Assembly (NCBI RefSeq): GCF_048771995.1
Contig: NC_133060.1
Span: forward strand, 3,157,501-3,221,500
DNA: 64,000 bases
Source of the DNA: Taeniopygia guttata
Lineage: Eukaryota; Chordata; Aves; Passeriformes; Estrildidae
Direction of reading: 5' to 3'
The notes beneath the pieces were generated by a model, which had not been told where the DNA came from, ran no database searches, and worked only from the letters and a program-made list of their open reading frames with translations. Each line of letters starts with the position of its first letter. Within the stretch, counting starts at the first letter, position 1. Made by a program: the position numbers and the translations under genes. Below are positions 46,230 through 57,394 of this stretch, piece after piece.

Positions 46230-48200
46230 AAAAATGAGTCACAAGGGTTTTGGAAACACATGATTCTGTGAATAAGTAGGCTGCATTTCTGAAAGAATGG
46301 TTTTCCCTGCACAATAGTGCATTTCACTCCAAAAAATAATATTTTTCCTGAATATCTGAAATACTTCACAGATGAGTGGAAGAGGAAGGTCCTTTCTCAG
46401 AGGCCAGCATGGTTTGGCTTACAACTAACAACTTTCTGTGCTTGAAACCAAATGGAATGTTAGATTTAAAGTACTTGCCTTCATCCATCCTCAATATTTT
46501 TAGTTATATGCTGTTTTGCAGCATATGACAAAATACAGTTAGCTTTTCCATCTTGAGATTATATCTGGAGTCTTCCATCCTAGGTCCAGATAATTAGATG
46601 GGTTTCATTAACCCAGAGGAAATAAGTGAAAGGAAGACTTCTGTGTCATGTTAATCCTTTTGTGGCCTTTCCCAGCCACAGATAGCGCTTGGCAGGGGGG
46701 TTAAAGCAATGTGAAAGATGCAGCACCAGTTCCAGTTGCAGGCCCATGGACATGAATGAACGCCAGCCCTTTCCCATGGGAAACAACACTCACCCCCCAG
46801 TTTCCTGATGTCAGTTTGTAAGAGGCATTTGGCACTGCCAGGGCAGATGGAGTTGTAGGTGGTGGCAGGTTGGGTCTGGGAGACATCCTGCACCATTTGG
46901 AATTTGAGGAGTGCACTTGGCTCCTTGACTCCTCATTGTGTCACCACACGCAGGAGCCCAGAGCTCCTGCAGAAACCATCACAGCGCTCAGTGGGAGCAG
47001 ACTTGTGTCCAGTCCTCACATAGAGCTGTGGTGTCCAGCATCCGCCTCATTGGAACGAGGAACTGTTCCAGCCTTTTAGAAGGACCAAAAGAGGCTTGGC
47101 CTTCAGATGAGCTCCTTCCCAGCTCTTGATTTGCTGCCCTGGGTAAGCTGCTGCTTGTGGCAACACTTGTTTTACAGCTGACAGCCCTCTCTGCTGGCCA
47201 GCAGCCATTGCAGGAGCTTCTGCTCGTGACATTGAATCTTTCAGATAATCCTAAGGAAAGCTCAGGGCAAAACCTGTCAAAAGAACATTGCCAGGGTGAT
47301 GCTTTTAACATTAAATCTTTCCTCTGTGCTCCATGCCATGCACAGTAAATATTTGAGGAAGCAAATTTGCTGCTCTAGAAATTCTTCAAAACAGTAATTA
47401 AACCACAACAGAACACAATTTTTGGATGTGACAGGATTCTCATTTTAATTCATTGTGCAGAAAACTTCAGGAGCACTGCTTGTGAGCTGGGTGTCTAACC
47501 TAAGTGACCTTGCCACCAAGAATTTAGAAAAGTGGGGAGAAATGGAATCACTACCACAAGGATCTGCATTGTGATTCTCCCACAGGCCTGAGGACATGAC
47601 CCACTTCCACTGGGCTGTGGCTTTTTACCCTACATCCAAACTTCATGTTTCAGATTGTGGTGGTGAATCCCCCCGGCCTTGTCAGGCCACACAGTGATTT
47701 GAGAAAGGCTTGTCAGGCCTCGGCCTTGCTGAACAGCCCCTGGACCCAGCTCCTCTGGAGCTTTTCAGAAACATTGAGTGCTCCAGGAACTTGTGCTGTC
47801 TAACGAGATCCTGGGGTGTTCTGTGAACAGCCTTGGAAACCACTTTTCTGGCCTCAGTGGCACGACATCCTTCTTCTCCCACTTTCAAAGGCAGGCTGCT
47901 GACCCAAAGCGCAGCCATGGTGAAGCATTTTATTTTATAATCAGCGCTCCAAAAGGAGGCCCTTGGAGCTCTCCTGGAGCACAGCGGCTGCCAGCAGCAG
48001 CCTCCCTCTGCGTGGGGCTCTCAGAGCCAGCGAGCTCGCAGGTTTGCTGCTCTGGCAGGATCACCCATCAACAATGGATCCTGGGCCAACAGCCCCACTC
48101 CTGGAGGCTCCAGCTGACCTGGAGTTAAGCTTGAGTGCTGTTAAGCTTTTAGGTGGTATTCCTTTGGATCCTTGCTCTTTCTGTCCCCTTCTCAAATGCA
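46230..48200. other. No gene seen; repeat copy at 46,657-46,745
   Basis: Apart from the short dispersed repeat shared with 36,711-36,800, no exon, CR1 or LTR with clear edges was recognised. Short open frames lack family motifs. Confidence 0.45.
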
Positions 48201-48202
48201 CA

Positions 48203-48206
<4 letters not shown>

Positions 48207-48253
<47 letters not shown>
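48207..48253. repeat. (CA)n microsatellite
   Basis: About 23 uninterrupted CA dinucleotides ending in CACGTATAG. Confidence 0.98.
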
Positions 48254-48255
<2 letters not shown>

Positions 48256-48951
48256 ATAGTTCTCAGTACATTTCTTGTTTGATTGACTGTATTTTATTTG
48301 TTACTTTTTTCCCTTGTTGTGCATTAATCGACTAGTAAGTAATAGTGTGAGTGCTGCCATTGAATTTTGTTGAGCTGTTGCTCAATATTCAATCTGGCTT
48401 TTACTGAACCTTGCCAAAGAATTTTTAAGCAATCTCAGACACTTGTTTGTAACAAGCCTTGGGAGCATGAGGTGCAGGGTTGACACTGGAAAGCAGGAGA
48501 GTCATTCCAAAGTGACGAGTGTAACTGTTCATTTTATTACTCTTCTATTTATTTCACTCTAATAAGACAAGCCAAGCTTTTATTGGAGGTAGAATGTGTG
48601 TGGGATGTACTACAGTATTGTCCTATAACTGTGGTCTGAATGGCACCCAGGCTGGAGTGTAAAAAGATTTGAGGAATCCTTGTCACTTGTTATTGGACTC
48701 ACAGTCCAATCATCCTTCTGCAAACAGGTTGCAAACAACACAGTTGGACTGCTGTCCTGGGTAAATATACATACAGATGATTTTTCCAAAGCAGTGCATC
48801 TTTTCTCATGTCCTCTTCATACCTATGAAATTGTGATTAAAAACACCCGTGAGCCAGATCTGTGTGAGGTTGCAAAGGAGTAAAGCTTTGGGATTTGGGC
48901 ACACTCCTCTTGATTTCTTTGCTCAGGCCTTTTGTGAGCACAGAATACATC
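48254..48951. other. 5' flank of the provirus, no gene seen
   Basis: AT-rich single-copy-looking DNA. The six bases next to the provirus are TACATC (48,946-48,951), which do not match those after the 3' LTR. Confidence 0.55.
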
Positions 48952-49517
48952 TGTTGCTATCACGCTAGCGTGGTAGTGTGGAGGAAGGGATTTAGAAAGG
49001 CCTTGGGGAGCTGGAAGCTGAGGAAAAGATACATTTAGGTATGAGGAAAAGATACATTTATGTATGCCCCATTGTTTCGGGAAAGTTTTGCTTCAGCACC
49101 TTTCTGTAAACCCCCTTCTCCCCACCCCTGAGCAGTTCCCATTGGACCTGACCCCTGGGGTGATTCTGATGAGCCCATGCTGAACACTGTCTCTATTGTT
49201 TAGACCTTATCTCTTAATTTTGCTGTATAAAACTGTATCTGGGCAGTAGCCCAGGGTCTTTTGTCCCTGCAACCGTTCAGGCAATACAATCTTTCTGGAC
49301 TGCACACAACTGACCTCTCTTCGTCTCTTTATCTCGACTCCTTGCGGCGACCGAGGCGCACAGCCGCTCGGACCGTGCTAACCCAGCCGCTGCCTGGTGA
49401 GCCCAGTGCAGCGGGACCGCGGCAAACCCCGGTCCCCTGAGGGGACAGCTAGCCGGAGGGGTCCCGGGGGGCCGGGGAGGGACAGGGGACAGCCCCAAGT
49501 GACCCCCGAAAGCCGCA
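48952..49517 (+). mobile_element. Endogenous retrovirus 5' LTR (566 bp)
   Basis: Starts TGTTGCTATC and ends AAGCCGCA. It contains a CCAAT-type ATTGG near 49,141, TATAAAA at 49,226-49,232, and a weak polyadenylation hexamer AATACA near 49,284. The 3' LTR (56,829-57,394) has the same length, with about 20 mismatches and no indels by eye, roughly 3.5% divergence, mostly transitions. The two LTRs must have been identical at integration, so this is an old but not ancient insertion. Confidence 0.92.
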
Positions 49518-49519
49518 AG

Positions 49520-49538
49520 TGGCGCACCAACGTGGGGC
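49520..49538 (+). promoter_or_regulatory. Primer-binding site, tRNA-Lys type
   Basis: TGGCGCACCAACGTGGGGC two bases after the LTR. It resembles the tRNA-Lys(1,2)-type site, with one extra A after TGGCGC. Lys-type primers are usual in betaretroviruses and lentiviruses. Confidence 0.78.
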
Positions 49539-50056
49539 ATTGCACCGGTTTGAGCGAACACGCCACGGCCGCCGCGGGCAGTTCACCGGTTGGGAGCTTT
49601 TCCGGACACTGCGATCGGTGTCGCCGCGAGCGACAGAGCGGCGAGCGGTGCGAAAAAACCGCCACGCAGGCTGTCAGCTCCGCGGGGAGAAGCTCTCGGA
49701 CCGCGCTGGTGGTGTGGGCACTCGCCCTTCCACACAAGCCCGGCAGGACTGCCACCGCGGGGACAGGCACCGATTTCTGTCCGGCGCTGTGCCCGTGGAT
49801 GCGGACGGGACCTTCTGAACACCCGGAAGACTGTTTGCGGAGTCGGGAACCGTTGCTGCAGTGTGTTTTCTGAAGAACGGCGGTGGGTAAGTCTCGGTAC
49901 TGGCGGCGAGGGTCCGGTCAGGAGACTGGAGTCAGGCTCCTGTGTGCCCAAGGGGGGACACGCCAGCGCGCAGGCGTGTCGGGAGCTCCGCCGGGTCTTT
50001 AGAACTTTGGGGTTTTTGCTGTAGCAGCTGGGTGAGATTTTGCTGTGCTGCCAGCG
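49539..50056 (+). other. Retroviral leader
   Basis: GC-rich leader between primer site and gag, expected to hold the packaging signal and a splice donor; GGTGGGTAAGTC near 49,884 is a donor candidate. The open frames across it are not genes. Confidence 0.6.
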
Positions 50057-51781
50057 ATGGGTGTTACGCTGACTATGCAGCAGAAAGAGATTTATAAACA
50101 AGTTCAAGAACCCCTGCAGAGAGCAGGTGCAAAACTTCCTGAGAGTCTGGTGAAAGAGTTTGTTAAATGGGTAACAGTAATTTTTTCGGAGGTAACAGAG
50201 TAAGAAGTCAAAGAAAGACAGTTTTGGAAGCGTGTGGGTGCAGTGTTGAGTGAAAGGACAAAGGCAGGAGATCCCTCAGTGAAAGAAGGTTTTATGAGAA
50301 TCTTTTTGTTCGTTTATGACTTTGTGAAAGAGAGTGCAGACACTCGGGACGTCCGGGGAAGAGATAAAGGTCACATCGCGTCCCCTGTAACCCCCCGCGT
50401 CCCCGGCTTTGAAAAAACTAACCGCGCAGATGTAGATTCAGTTCCTGACCCTTCTCCATCTCCTGATTCCGCTCCCGCAGCTCAAAATCCTTGCTTTGCA
50501 GCCCCCAACCCCCTCGTGCAGCCACCACAAGATGGGGGCGGCCACGCGACATTCCCTTCTCCATCCCAGAATTCCTTACTCCCCGTGCCAGCCCAGAACA
50601 CACCCCCAGCCCTCGTGTCCCTCCCTTTGCCCATCCCCAATCCCAATCCCTCCTCCCTTGCGGCGATTCAGCCCACGGTCCAGCCCCCAGCTCCTCCCCT
50701 CGCAGCTCCGTCACCACCCCCTGCCCCTGCCCCTGCCCCGCTCCACACAGCCCCTCCAGCTGCGGCCACTCCCACACAAGCTGTCCCCCATCTCGCTCCC
50801 GGTTCCCTCAGCAACGGCAGCGCGGGAGCTGCCAGCTCCAGGACTGTCGGCTCCGGGAAACAGAAACTGGTCAGAAACACCGATCCTCCGTTCATGGCCC
50901 CAGTTGTTTATAATGCGAGAGGACAAAACCCCAGATGGGAGCCCCTTTCATACGACAGTATCAGGGAACTCTGCAAAACAAAACGTGAATTTGGAGAAAA
51001 TAGTGAATTTTTTAAGAGCATTTTAAAAGCTACTCTAAGTTCCAAAACTTTTGTCCCTGCTGATTTGAAACGTCTTTTCAGCTGTTTGCTCCCTCAATCT
51101 GAATTTAGATTGTGGGAAAGAACTTGGAAAAGGCTTGCAGGAGACCTCCTTCCAGAGATTTTGCAGAGGTCAACCCATTCCACAGATATAGAGGATGAGG
51201 AAATCACCTTAGAACATCTAGTGGGTGAGGGTGATTGGAGCCAAGCTGAGAAGCAAGCAGCAGGCATTCCCAGATCAGTGTTAGACCTGTCTAGGGATGT
51301 GGCAGAACGTGCATTTTTTAACATGCCTTCTAAAGAACCTGTCACTTCTTACACCGCTTTGAAGTAGTCTGTTGCAGAGCCGTTCATGGATTTTGTGGAT
51401 CGAGTGAGAGCTTCAGTCAAGAAAAGGGTGCAAAATCCAGAGCTCCAAGATCAGCTCACACTAGAAATTGCCACCACAAATGCAAATGAAGCCTGTCAGC
51501 GAGTCATCCTGGCCCTTCCAGCATCGCCTCCACCCACACTCGATCAGCTCATTGAGGAGTGCACGAGAAAAGCTACACTAATGACAAGGGACTCAGTGAT
51601 AAAACCACGGGGGAAAGTGGTTGCAGAGGCAATGGTAACCCCAAAAACACCAAGGGCTGCCAAGCCTCCTGCACCCAAACGCCGATGCTATTTCTGTAAC
51701 CAGGAGGGACATCTCATAGGCCAGTGCCCTCTGAGGGGGAAAACGGGGGCGGGGGAGGTCTCCAATCAGCAAAAAAACTGA
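50057..51781 (+). pseudogene. gag: ERV gag, two in-frame stops
   Basis: The frame opens at ATG 50,057 with Met-Gly, a myristoylation context as in retroviral matrix proteins. It is broken by TAA at 50,201-50,203 and TAG at 51,365-51,367, and ends with TGA at 51,779-51,781, 574 codons including stops. In order: matrix, a long proline/alanine-rich stretch (about 50,440-50,800), the capsid start around PRWEPLSYDSIRELCK, the major homology region around EPFMDFVDRV (51,383-51,412; the TAG lies just before it), and one zinc knuckle CYFCNQEGHLIGQC (51,689-51,730). Betaretroviruses usually have two knuckles. Gag would form the virus core. The stops prevent a full-length product. Confidence 0.88.
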
Positions 51782-51805
51782 TTGGGGAGCGCGGTCCTAT
51801 CCCGC
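51772..51805 (+). promoter_or_regulatory. gag-pro -1 frameshift site
   Basis: The slippery heptamer A AAA AAC lies at 51,772-51,778, in phase with gag and directly before its TGA. A hairpin candidate CGCGG...CCGCG follows at about 51,790-51,806. A -1 shift leads into the pro frame. This is the same heptamer type as in betaretroviruses. Confidence 0.82.
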
Positions 51806-52593
51806 GTGATGACACAAATGGGGTGGGCCAAGGTGTTGTGGCCAGAGCTGCTGTTCACCACATTGTACCTAGTGTCAGCAGCCAAGCTTACACCACTGAT
51901 AAGACCGAACCTTACCGATTGAGACTCACTAAACCTGTTCATTTTTCTAATCAGGACTGGCATTTCATCACAGCCACAGCAGAGCTCCTGCCCCGCATCC
52001 GGGACTGCGAAACTCGCAGACGGAATGATCTACTAAACTGCAAGTACCTTGTCATTGGGGACACAAAGTACACTCCTAAGGAGATAGAAATCCCTCCTGG
52101 CATCATTACACTCGATCCCAGGACCTTCTATCTCATGGCACACTGTGTCCACCCTCCTCTCTTCCTGGCGGAGGGACAGATCATTGCGCAGGCCATTCCA
52201 GTGCCCCATCTTTTGTGTGATGATCATGCCCTCTCAGTCTTTTACACCGAAACGCTGGGAGAGGAGAAACCCCTTGTGTGGTGTGGCCTCCAGAGCGAGG
52301 GCCATTCCGTTCTCCTTCAGGGGATGATGGACACCGGGGCAGATGTGACAGTCATTCCTCCTCAAAAATGGCCAAAGCAATGGGAGTTGGAAAATGTAGG
52401 CCACCCAGTTATAGGTGTGGGAGGTCCAAAAGTAGCACAACAGTCCAAAAATGTGGTCCAAATCAAGGGACCAAATGGGCAATCAGCATCTCTACGCCCA
52501 TTTGTTCTGGATTCAAAATTCACCCTCTGGGGAAGAGATGCCATGTCCCAATGGGGGGCGAAGTTAGAACTACCAAGCCCCCAGGATTTTTAG
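51778..52593 (+). CDS. pro: ERV pro: dUTPase-like region and aspartic protease
   Basis: The open frame, one phase behind gag, is entered by the frameshift near 51,778. The N-terminal 160 residues resemble a retroviral dUTPase in its last part (ITLDPRTFYL, then EGQIIAQAIPVP), but the usual catalytic motifs are not evident. The protease follows with the active-site motif DTGADVTVIP (Asp codon at 52,330-52,332) and a C-terminal GRDAM helix. The aspartic protease works as a dimer and cuts Gag and Pol in the maturing particle. No stop interrupts it. The dUTPase-protease order is a betaretrovirus trait. Confidence 0.85.
   Translation: MIGERGPIPRDDTNGVGQGVVARAAVHHIVPSVSSQAYTTDKTEPYRLRLTKPVHFSNQDWHFITATAELLPRIRDCETRRRNDLLNCKYLVIGDTKYTPKEIEIPPGIITLDPRTFYLMAHCVHPPLFLAEGQIIAQAIPVPHLLCDDHALSVFYTETLGEEKPLVWCGLQSEGHSVLLQGMMDTGADVTVIPPQKWPKQWELENVGHPVIGVGGPKVAQQSKNVVQIKGPNGQSASLRPFVLDSKFTLWGRDAMSQWGAKLELPSPQDF
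52584..52590 (+). promoter_or_regulatory. pro-pol -1 frameshift site
   Basis: The heptamer G GAT TTT in the pro phase directly precedes the pro stop TAG (52,591-52,593). A -1 shift enters the pol frame. Betaretroviruses use a GGATTTA-type site at the same place. Confidence 0.72.
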
Positions 52594-55307
52594 GTGCGGC
52601 CACTGAGGAGCGCCCTACCCAAAAACTTAAGTGGCTCACAGATACTCCCGTCTGGGTAGACCAGTGGCCGCTGACTACAGAAAAGACAAGAGCGCTCTCT
52701 CAAATTATAAAAGAGGAATTGGCAAAGGGACATATAGTAGAAACCCAGAGCCCTTGGAATTCTCCGGTGTTTGTTATCAAGAAACCGGGGAAAGACAAGT
52801 GGCGGCTCCTCCACGATCTGAGAAAAATTAATAACGTCATTGAGGACATGGGATCTCTTCAACCAGGAATGCCTTCCCCATCTATGCTTCCCCAGAATTG
52901 GAAATTGGCAGTGCTTGATATCAAAGACTGCTTCTTCCAAATTCCCCTACACCCAGATGATGCGCCATGCTTTGCCTTTTCCGAGCCCTCTCTTAACAGA
53001 GCGGCTCCCATGAAACGCTACCATTGGACAGTTCTTCCTCAGGGTCTCAAATGCTCTCCCACCATCTGCCAGTGGTATGTGGCCAGAGTTCTGTCCCCAG
53101 TCCGTGCCAAGTGGAAAGATTGCATTTTGTATCATTACATGGATGATGTCCTTGTTTGTGCCAACAGTGACAACGTACTTGCAAAGGCATTGGAGAACAC
53201 TATCTCAGCCTTGTCGGCGGCTGGATTTGAGTTGCAAAAGGAAAAGGTGCAGCACCTGCCGCCTTGGAAGTATCTGGGCCTTGAAATTGGTAACAGAACC
53301 ATCACACCCCAGAGACCAATGATAAATGATGATCCAAAAACATTACGAGACCTCCACCAGCTTTGTGGGTCTCTAAATTGGGTCAGACCCTGGCTGGGGC
53401 TCACCACGGGAGAGTTGTCCCCCATCTTCAATTTATTAAAAGGGGGGGAAGAGTTAGACTCCCCGAGGGCCCTGACCCAGGAGGCCAGGGCTGCTTTGGA
53501 GAAAATTCAGTCCACCCTAGCAGACAGACAGGCCCACAGGTGTCGTGAGGGCTTGCCTTTCCGATTCATCATCCTTGGTAAGTTGCCACACCTCCATGGG
53601 TTGATCTTTCAATGGGACACAGACCATCGGGATCCCCTCTTAATTATAGAGTGGGTGTTCCTTGGTCATCAGTTGTCCAAAAGTATCACCAAGCCACAAG
53701 AGTTGATGGCCCAGCTGATCATGAGGGCCAGGGCTCGCTTGCAGGTGTTGGCAGGGTGTGACTTCGCATGCATTCATCTCCCTATCAAAATATCCACAGG
53801 GAGACTCTCTAAGGAAATACTCGAGCACCTGTTTCAGACCAATGAAAACTTGCAATTCTCCCTAGACAGTTTCACTGGACAAATTCTCATCAACCATCCA
53901 GGCCACAGATTGTTTGAAACAGAGTTTCATTTGATCCCAAAAAGTATCCAGAGCAGTGAACCACTGAAAGCACTGACAGTTTTCACAGACGCGTCAGGAG
54001 GGTCCCACAAATCTGTGATCACATGGAAAGACCCCCAGACTCAGCAGTGGGAAGCTGATGTAAAGGTTGTAGAGGGCTCCCCACAGGTTGCCGAGCTGGA
54101 CGCTGTTGTCAGGGCCTTTGAAAAGTTTTCAGAACCAATTAATATAGTTACAGATTCAGCATATGTAGCAGGTGTGGTGTCCAGGGCAGAACATGCAGTG
54201 CTCAAAGAGGTTTCCAACCCAGTGATATTCAGCTTGCTCTCAAAACTAATCTTTCTAGTTTCACACCGAGAGCAGCCTTTTTTTGTAATGCATGTGAGAT
54301 CACACACAGATCTTCCAGGTTTTATAGCTGAAGGTAATCGTAGAGCAGATGCACTGGCTGCTCCTCTGCAGCTGGCTGGCCAACCAAACATCCTCGAACA
54401 GGCCAAGGTAAGCCATCAATCGTTTCATCAAAATGCCCCGGGACTGGTCCGCCAATTCCAACTGCGGCGTGACCAAGCCAATGCAATTGTGGCTGCTTGC
54501 CCCCAGTGTCAGGAGTCCACTTTACCAACTGTGAGTTCAGGAGTGAACCCCAGGGGACTCCGCAGTTGTGAAGTGTGGCAAACTGACATCACACATATAC
54601 AGGAGTTCGGGAAGTTCCAACATGTACATGTTTCAGTAGATACTTTCTCCAGAGCAGTCTTTGCCTCAGCCCACACTGGACAAAAAACTGCAGATGCCAA
54701 AAAACATCTTATGCAGGCATTTGCAGCCTTAGGGGTCCCCACAACCATCAAGACAGATAATGGCCCAGCCTATATTTCCAGAGCGTTTGGTGAGTTTTTA
54801 CAAGAGTGGGGGGTGAACCATCGGACAGGAATTGCACACTCCCCCACCGGCCAGGCTGTGATAGAAAGAACACATCAGACCTTAAAAAAGGTCCTCCTTC
54901 GCCAGCGGGGAGATATCCAGGTCCTATCTCCGCAGATGAGGCTCTGCAAAGCCCTTTTCACCATTAACTTCTTAAATTGTTCTTTTGATAGGCCTGAACC
55001 CCCAGTCCTGCGTCATTTTAAACAACATCAACAGCTCAGACCCGAAGAGAGACCTCCAGTGTTAATTAAAGATCCAGACTCTGGAGAGATCCAGGGTCCA
55101 CACCAGCTTATCACTTGGGGACGGGGGTATGCGTGCGTATCCACACCCTCTGGACTCAGGTGGATTCCTAAGAAATGGGTCAGACCATATACTGCCGAAC
55201 GGGGAGTGGGTCCACCACAAAGTAACCCCCCTGATGCTCAGGGGAATCCCACAGAAAACACAGTTGCGTCAAACACAAAACGCCGCAAGGAAGGAGGAGA
55301 CCCCTAA
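52588..55307 (+). CDS. pol: ERV pol: reverse transcriptase, RNase H, integrase
   Basis: The frame is open from 52,278, but the functional part begins after the frameshift near 52,588; about 906 residues. Reverse transcriptase: LPQGLKCSP and the catalytic YMDD at 53,136-53,147. RNase H: FTDASGG (Asp codon 53,988-53,990), AELDAV, TDSAY and NRRADAL give the four acidic residues. Integrase: the zinc-binding HX3H and CPQC pair, then the three catalytic acidic residues in WQTDIT, KTDNGPAY and GQAVIERTH. All catalytic motifs are present with no stop, although gag is broken. The enzyme copies viral RNA and inserts the DNA. The overall type is betaretrovirus-like. Confidence 0.92.
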
Positions 55308-55372
55308 TCCCTGTTTTCCTTTATACTGGCAGAGCAAATTGTACCTTTTTCAGAGTTAGTTTACCTTGTTAT

Positions 55373-56767
55373 ATGATTTTTTCTTTCTTTCAGACTAGCA
55401 GAATGTCAATTTCCAAATTCCTGCTCATCGTTTGGTTCCAGACAATGGCCATCTACCCGTGCACGGTGGACGCGTGGATTGTTCCACAGCCCAAGAAAAA
55501 TGTGTGGGTCACACTCGCCCAAGCCTTGAAACAAGATCACATGTGTTTGTCTACTGCCTCAGCAGAAAATCCGATGTCCACATGTTTAGTAGGGGTTCCA
55601 AGTAAGGGGGATGAGTTCCCAATCGGTCTGGTCCGCTTGCAAAAGCAGGTGAACGAAAATAAAATACCTGAGGCGGGGGCAGAGTTCTACAGGCGCCGAG
55701 GAGCTGTAGAACAAGTTAAAATACCAGTGCAAAACCCCCTCATTTTGTGGCAAAAGTGGATCCTACACTTGCCCTCTGCTGAGGGAGAGCCCCAGGAATT
55801 AGAACTCCTGGGCTCCGCAAAAGCTGAATATTGCATTCAATTTGATTTTTCCCCAACCAAAGAAGTAAAACTATATGAGCAAGTCAAACAGTACAAGGTG
55901 GAATTCAGGGCAGGTCAATGGTGCACAGCTGTCTATAAGCTGAAATTTGCATCCACCACTGATTTCCGTCCCCGCAAGCTGGACAAAGGAGTGTTTCTTA
56001 TCTGTGGGGACAGAACATACCCAGGAATCCCCTCTCGTCTTATCGGAGGTCCATGCACTTTCGGGCATCTGACCCTTGCTTCCCCCAACATGACCCAAAT
56101 TCCAATCGGGCGAGCAAAAGGTGAGACAAAAATTACTAAGCAAAGTGCAAGTCAATTCGATGAACATTGTGATGCAGAAATTTACCATTGGGCAAAATCC
56201 AAAAGAGTTGCCGTCTCTGTGTTTTTACCATGGGTTGCGGCAGCAAAAGCATTGAGTGAATTAGGCAATCTGGAATGCTGGGTGACGAAGCAGGCAAATT
56301 TAACATCAGCAGCCCTGAGTGACCTCCTAGAAGACGAGGAAATAACCAGAAAGGCTACCCTCCAAAATCGGGCAGCTATTGATTTCCTGCTGTTGGCACA
56401 TGGCCATGGATGTAAAGAGTTTGATGGTTTGTGTTGTTTTGATCTGTCATCTAAAGGCCAGAGTGTCCACTCATCCATTCAGGAAATGAGAAGCCTCATT
56501 GGGAGTGTGAAGCAAGAAAATGAGGATTGGTTTAAGGATCTGTTCAAAGACTGGGACCTTTCTGGGTGGGCAGTGTCTCTTTTAAAAGACATCTTTTACT
56601 TTCTAGTTGCACTGTTTTTAGTTTTGTTAGCATTTGGGATTCTTAAGCAAATAATCTCCAAGGTCATCACCTCGAAGCATAAGGCTTCCGCACCTGTTCT
56701 CATTGCTGCTGCCGCCACGGAGGGCAATTGGTGGGAAGACGACAAGCAGAAAGACACCGCAGTTTGA
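55373..56767 (+). CDS. env: ERV env with CX6CC transmembrane subunit
   Basis: Open frame of 464 codons; the ATG at 55,373 or the in-frame one at 55,403 could be used. A signal peptide (SKFLLIVWFQTMAI) precedes a short surface subunit with few glycosylation sites (NMT, NLT). A basic cleavage site KSKR lies near residue 277, followed by a hydrophobic segment. The CX6CC motif is at about residues 347-355, and a membrane anchor (FYFLVALFLVLLAFGI) lies near residues 406-425, followed by a cytoplasmic tail. CX6CC marks the covalently linked, gamma-type or alpharetrovirus-like transmembrane subunit, unlike that of typical betaretroviruses. No stop or frameshift was seen. It is expressed in viruses from a spliced mRNA; expression here is unknown. 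Confidence 0.87.
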   Translation: MIFSFFQTSRMSISKFLLIVWFQTMAIYPCTVDAWIVPQPKKNVWVTLAQALKQDHMCLSTASAENPMSTCLVGVPSKGDEFPIGLVRLQKQVNENKIPEAGAEFYRRRGAVEQVKIPVQNPLILWQKWILHLPSAEGEPQELELLGSAKAEYCIQFDFSPTKEVKLYEQVKQYKVEFRAGQWCTAVYKLKFASTTDFRPRKLDKGVFLICGDRTYPGIPSRLIGGPCTFGHLTLASPNMTQIPIGRAKGETKITKQSASQFDEHCDAEIYHWAKSKRVAVSVFLPWVAAAKALSELGNLECWVTKQANLTSAALSDLLEDEEITRKATLQNRAAIDFLLLAHGHGCKEFDGLCCFDLSSKGQSVHSSIQEMRSLIGSVKQENEDWFKDLFKDWDLSGWAVSLLKDIFYFLVALFLVLLAFGILKQIISKVITSKHKASAPVLIAAAATEGNWWEDDKQKDTAV

Positions 56768-56812
56768 GAGCCGCAGTTTTACCTTCTCCCAAGGCACCGT
56801 TCATCTTATTAA

Positions 56813-56828
56813 GTAAAGAAGAGGGATA
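56813..56828 (+). promoter_or_regulatory. Polypurine tract
   Basis: AAAGAAGAGGGATA immediately before the 3' LTR, the expected plus-strand primer. It is somewhat interrupted at its 3' end by TATA. Confidence 0.65.
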
Positions 56829-57394
56829 TATTGCTATCACGCTGGCGTGGTAGTGTGGAGGAAGGGATTTAGAAAGGCCTTGGGGAGTTGGAAGCTGAGG
56901 AAAAGATACATTTAGGTATGAGGGAAAGATACATTTATGTATGCCCCATTGTTTCGGGAAAGTTTCGCTTCAGCATCTTTATGTAAACCCCCTTCTCCCC
57001 ACCCCTGAGCAGTTTCCATTGGACCTGACCCCTGGGGTGGTTCTGATGAGCCCATGCTGAACACTGTCTCTATTGTTTAGACCTTATCTCTTAATTTTGC
57101 TGTATAAAACTGTATCTGTGCAGTAGCCCAGGGTCTTTTGTCCCTGCAACTGTTCAGGCAATACAATCTTTCTGGACTGCATACAACTGACCTCTCTTCG
57201 TCTCTTTATCTCAACTCCTTGCGGCGACCGAGGCGCACAGCCGCTCGGACCGTGCTAACCCAGCCGCTGCCTGGTAAGCCCAGTGCAGCGGGACCACGGC
57301 AAACCCCGGTCCCCTGAGGGGACAGCGAGCCAGAGGGGTCCCGGGGGGCCGGGGAGGGTCGGGGGACAGCCGCAAGTGACCCCCGAAAGCCGCA
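56829..57394 (+). mobile_element. Endogenous retrovirus 3' LTR (566 bp)
   Basis: Aligned end to end with the 5' LTR, same length. It begins TATTGC (the 5' LTR has TGTTGC) and ends CCGCA. Immediately after 57,394 the inverted segment C starts. The next six bases, CCCAGC, do not match TACATC before the 5' LTR. Confidence 0.92.

Noticed and set aside
49397-50107. Open frames in the retroviral LTR and leader
   Set aside because: Located in U5 and the untranslated leader; GC-rich, no viral domain.
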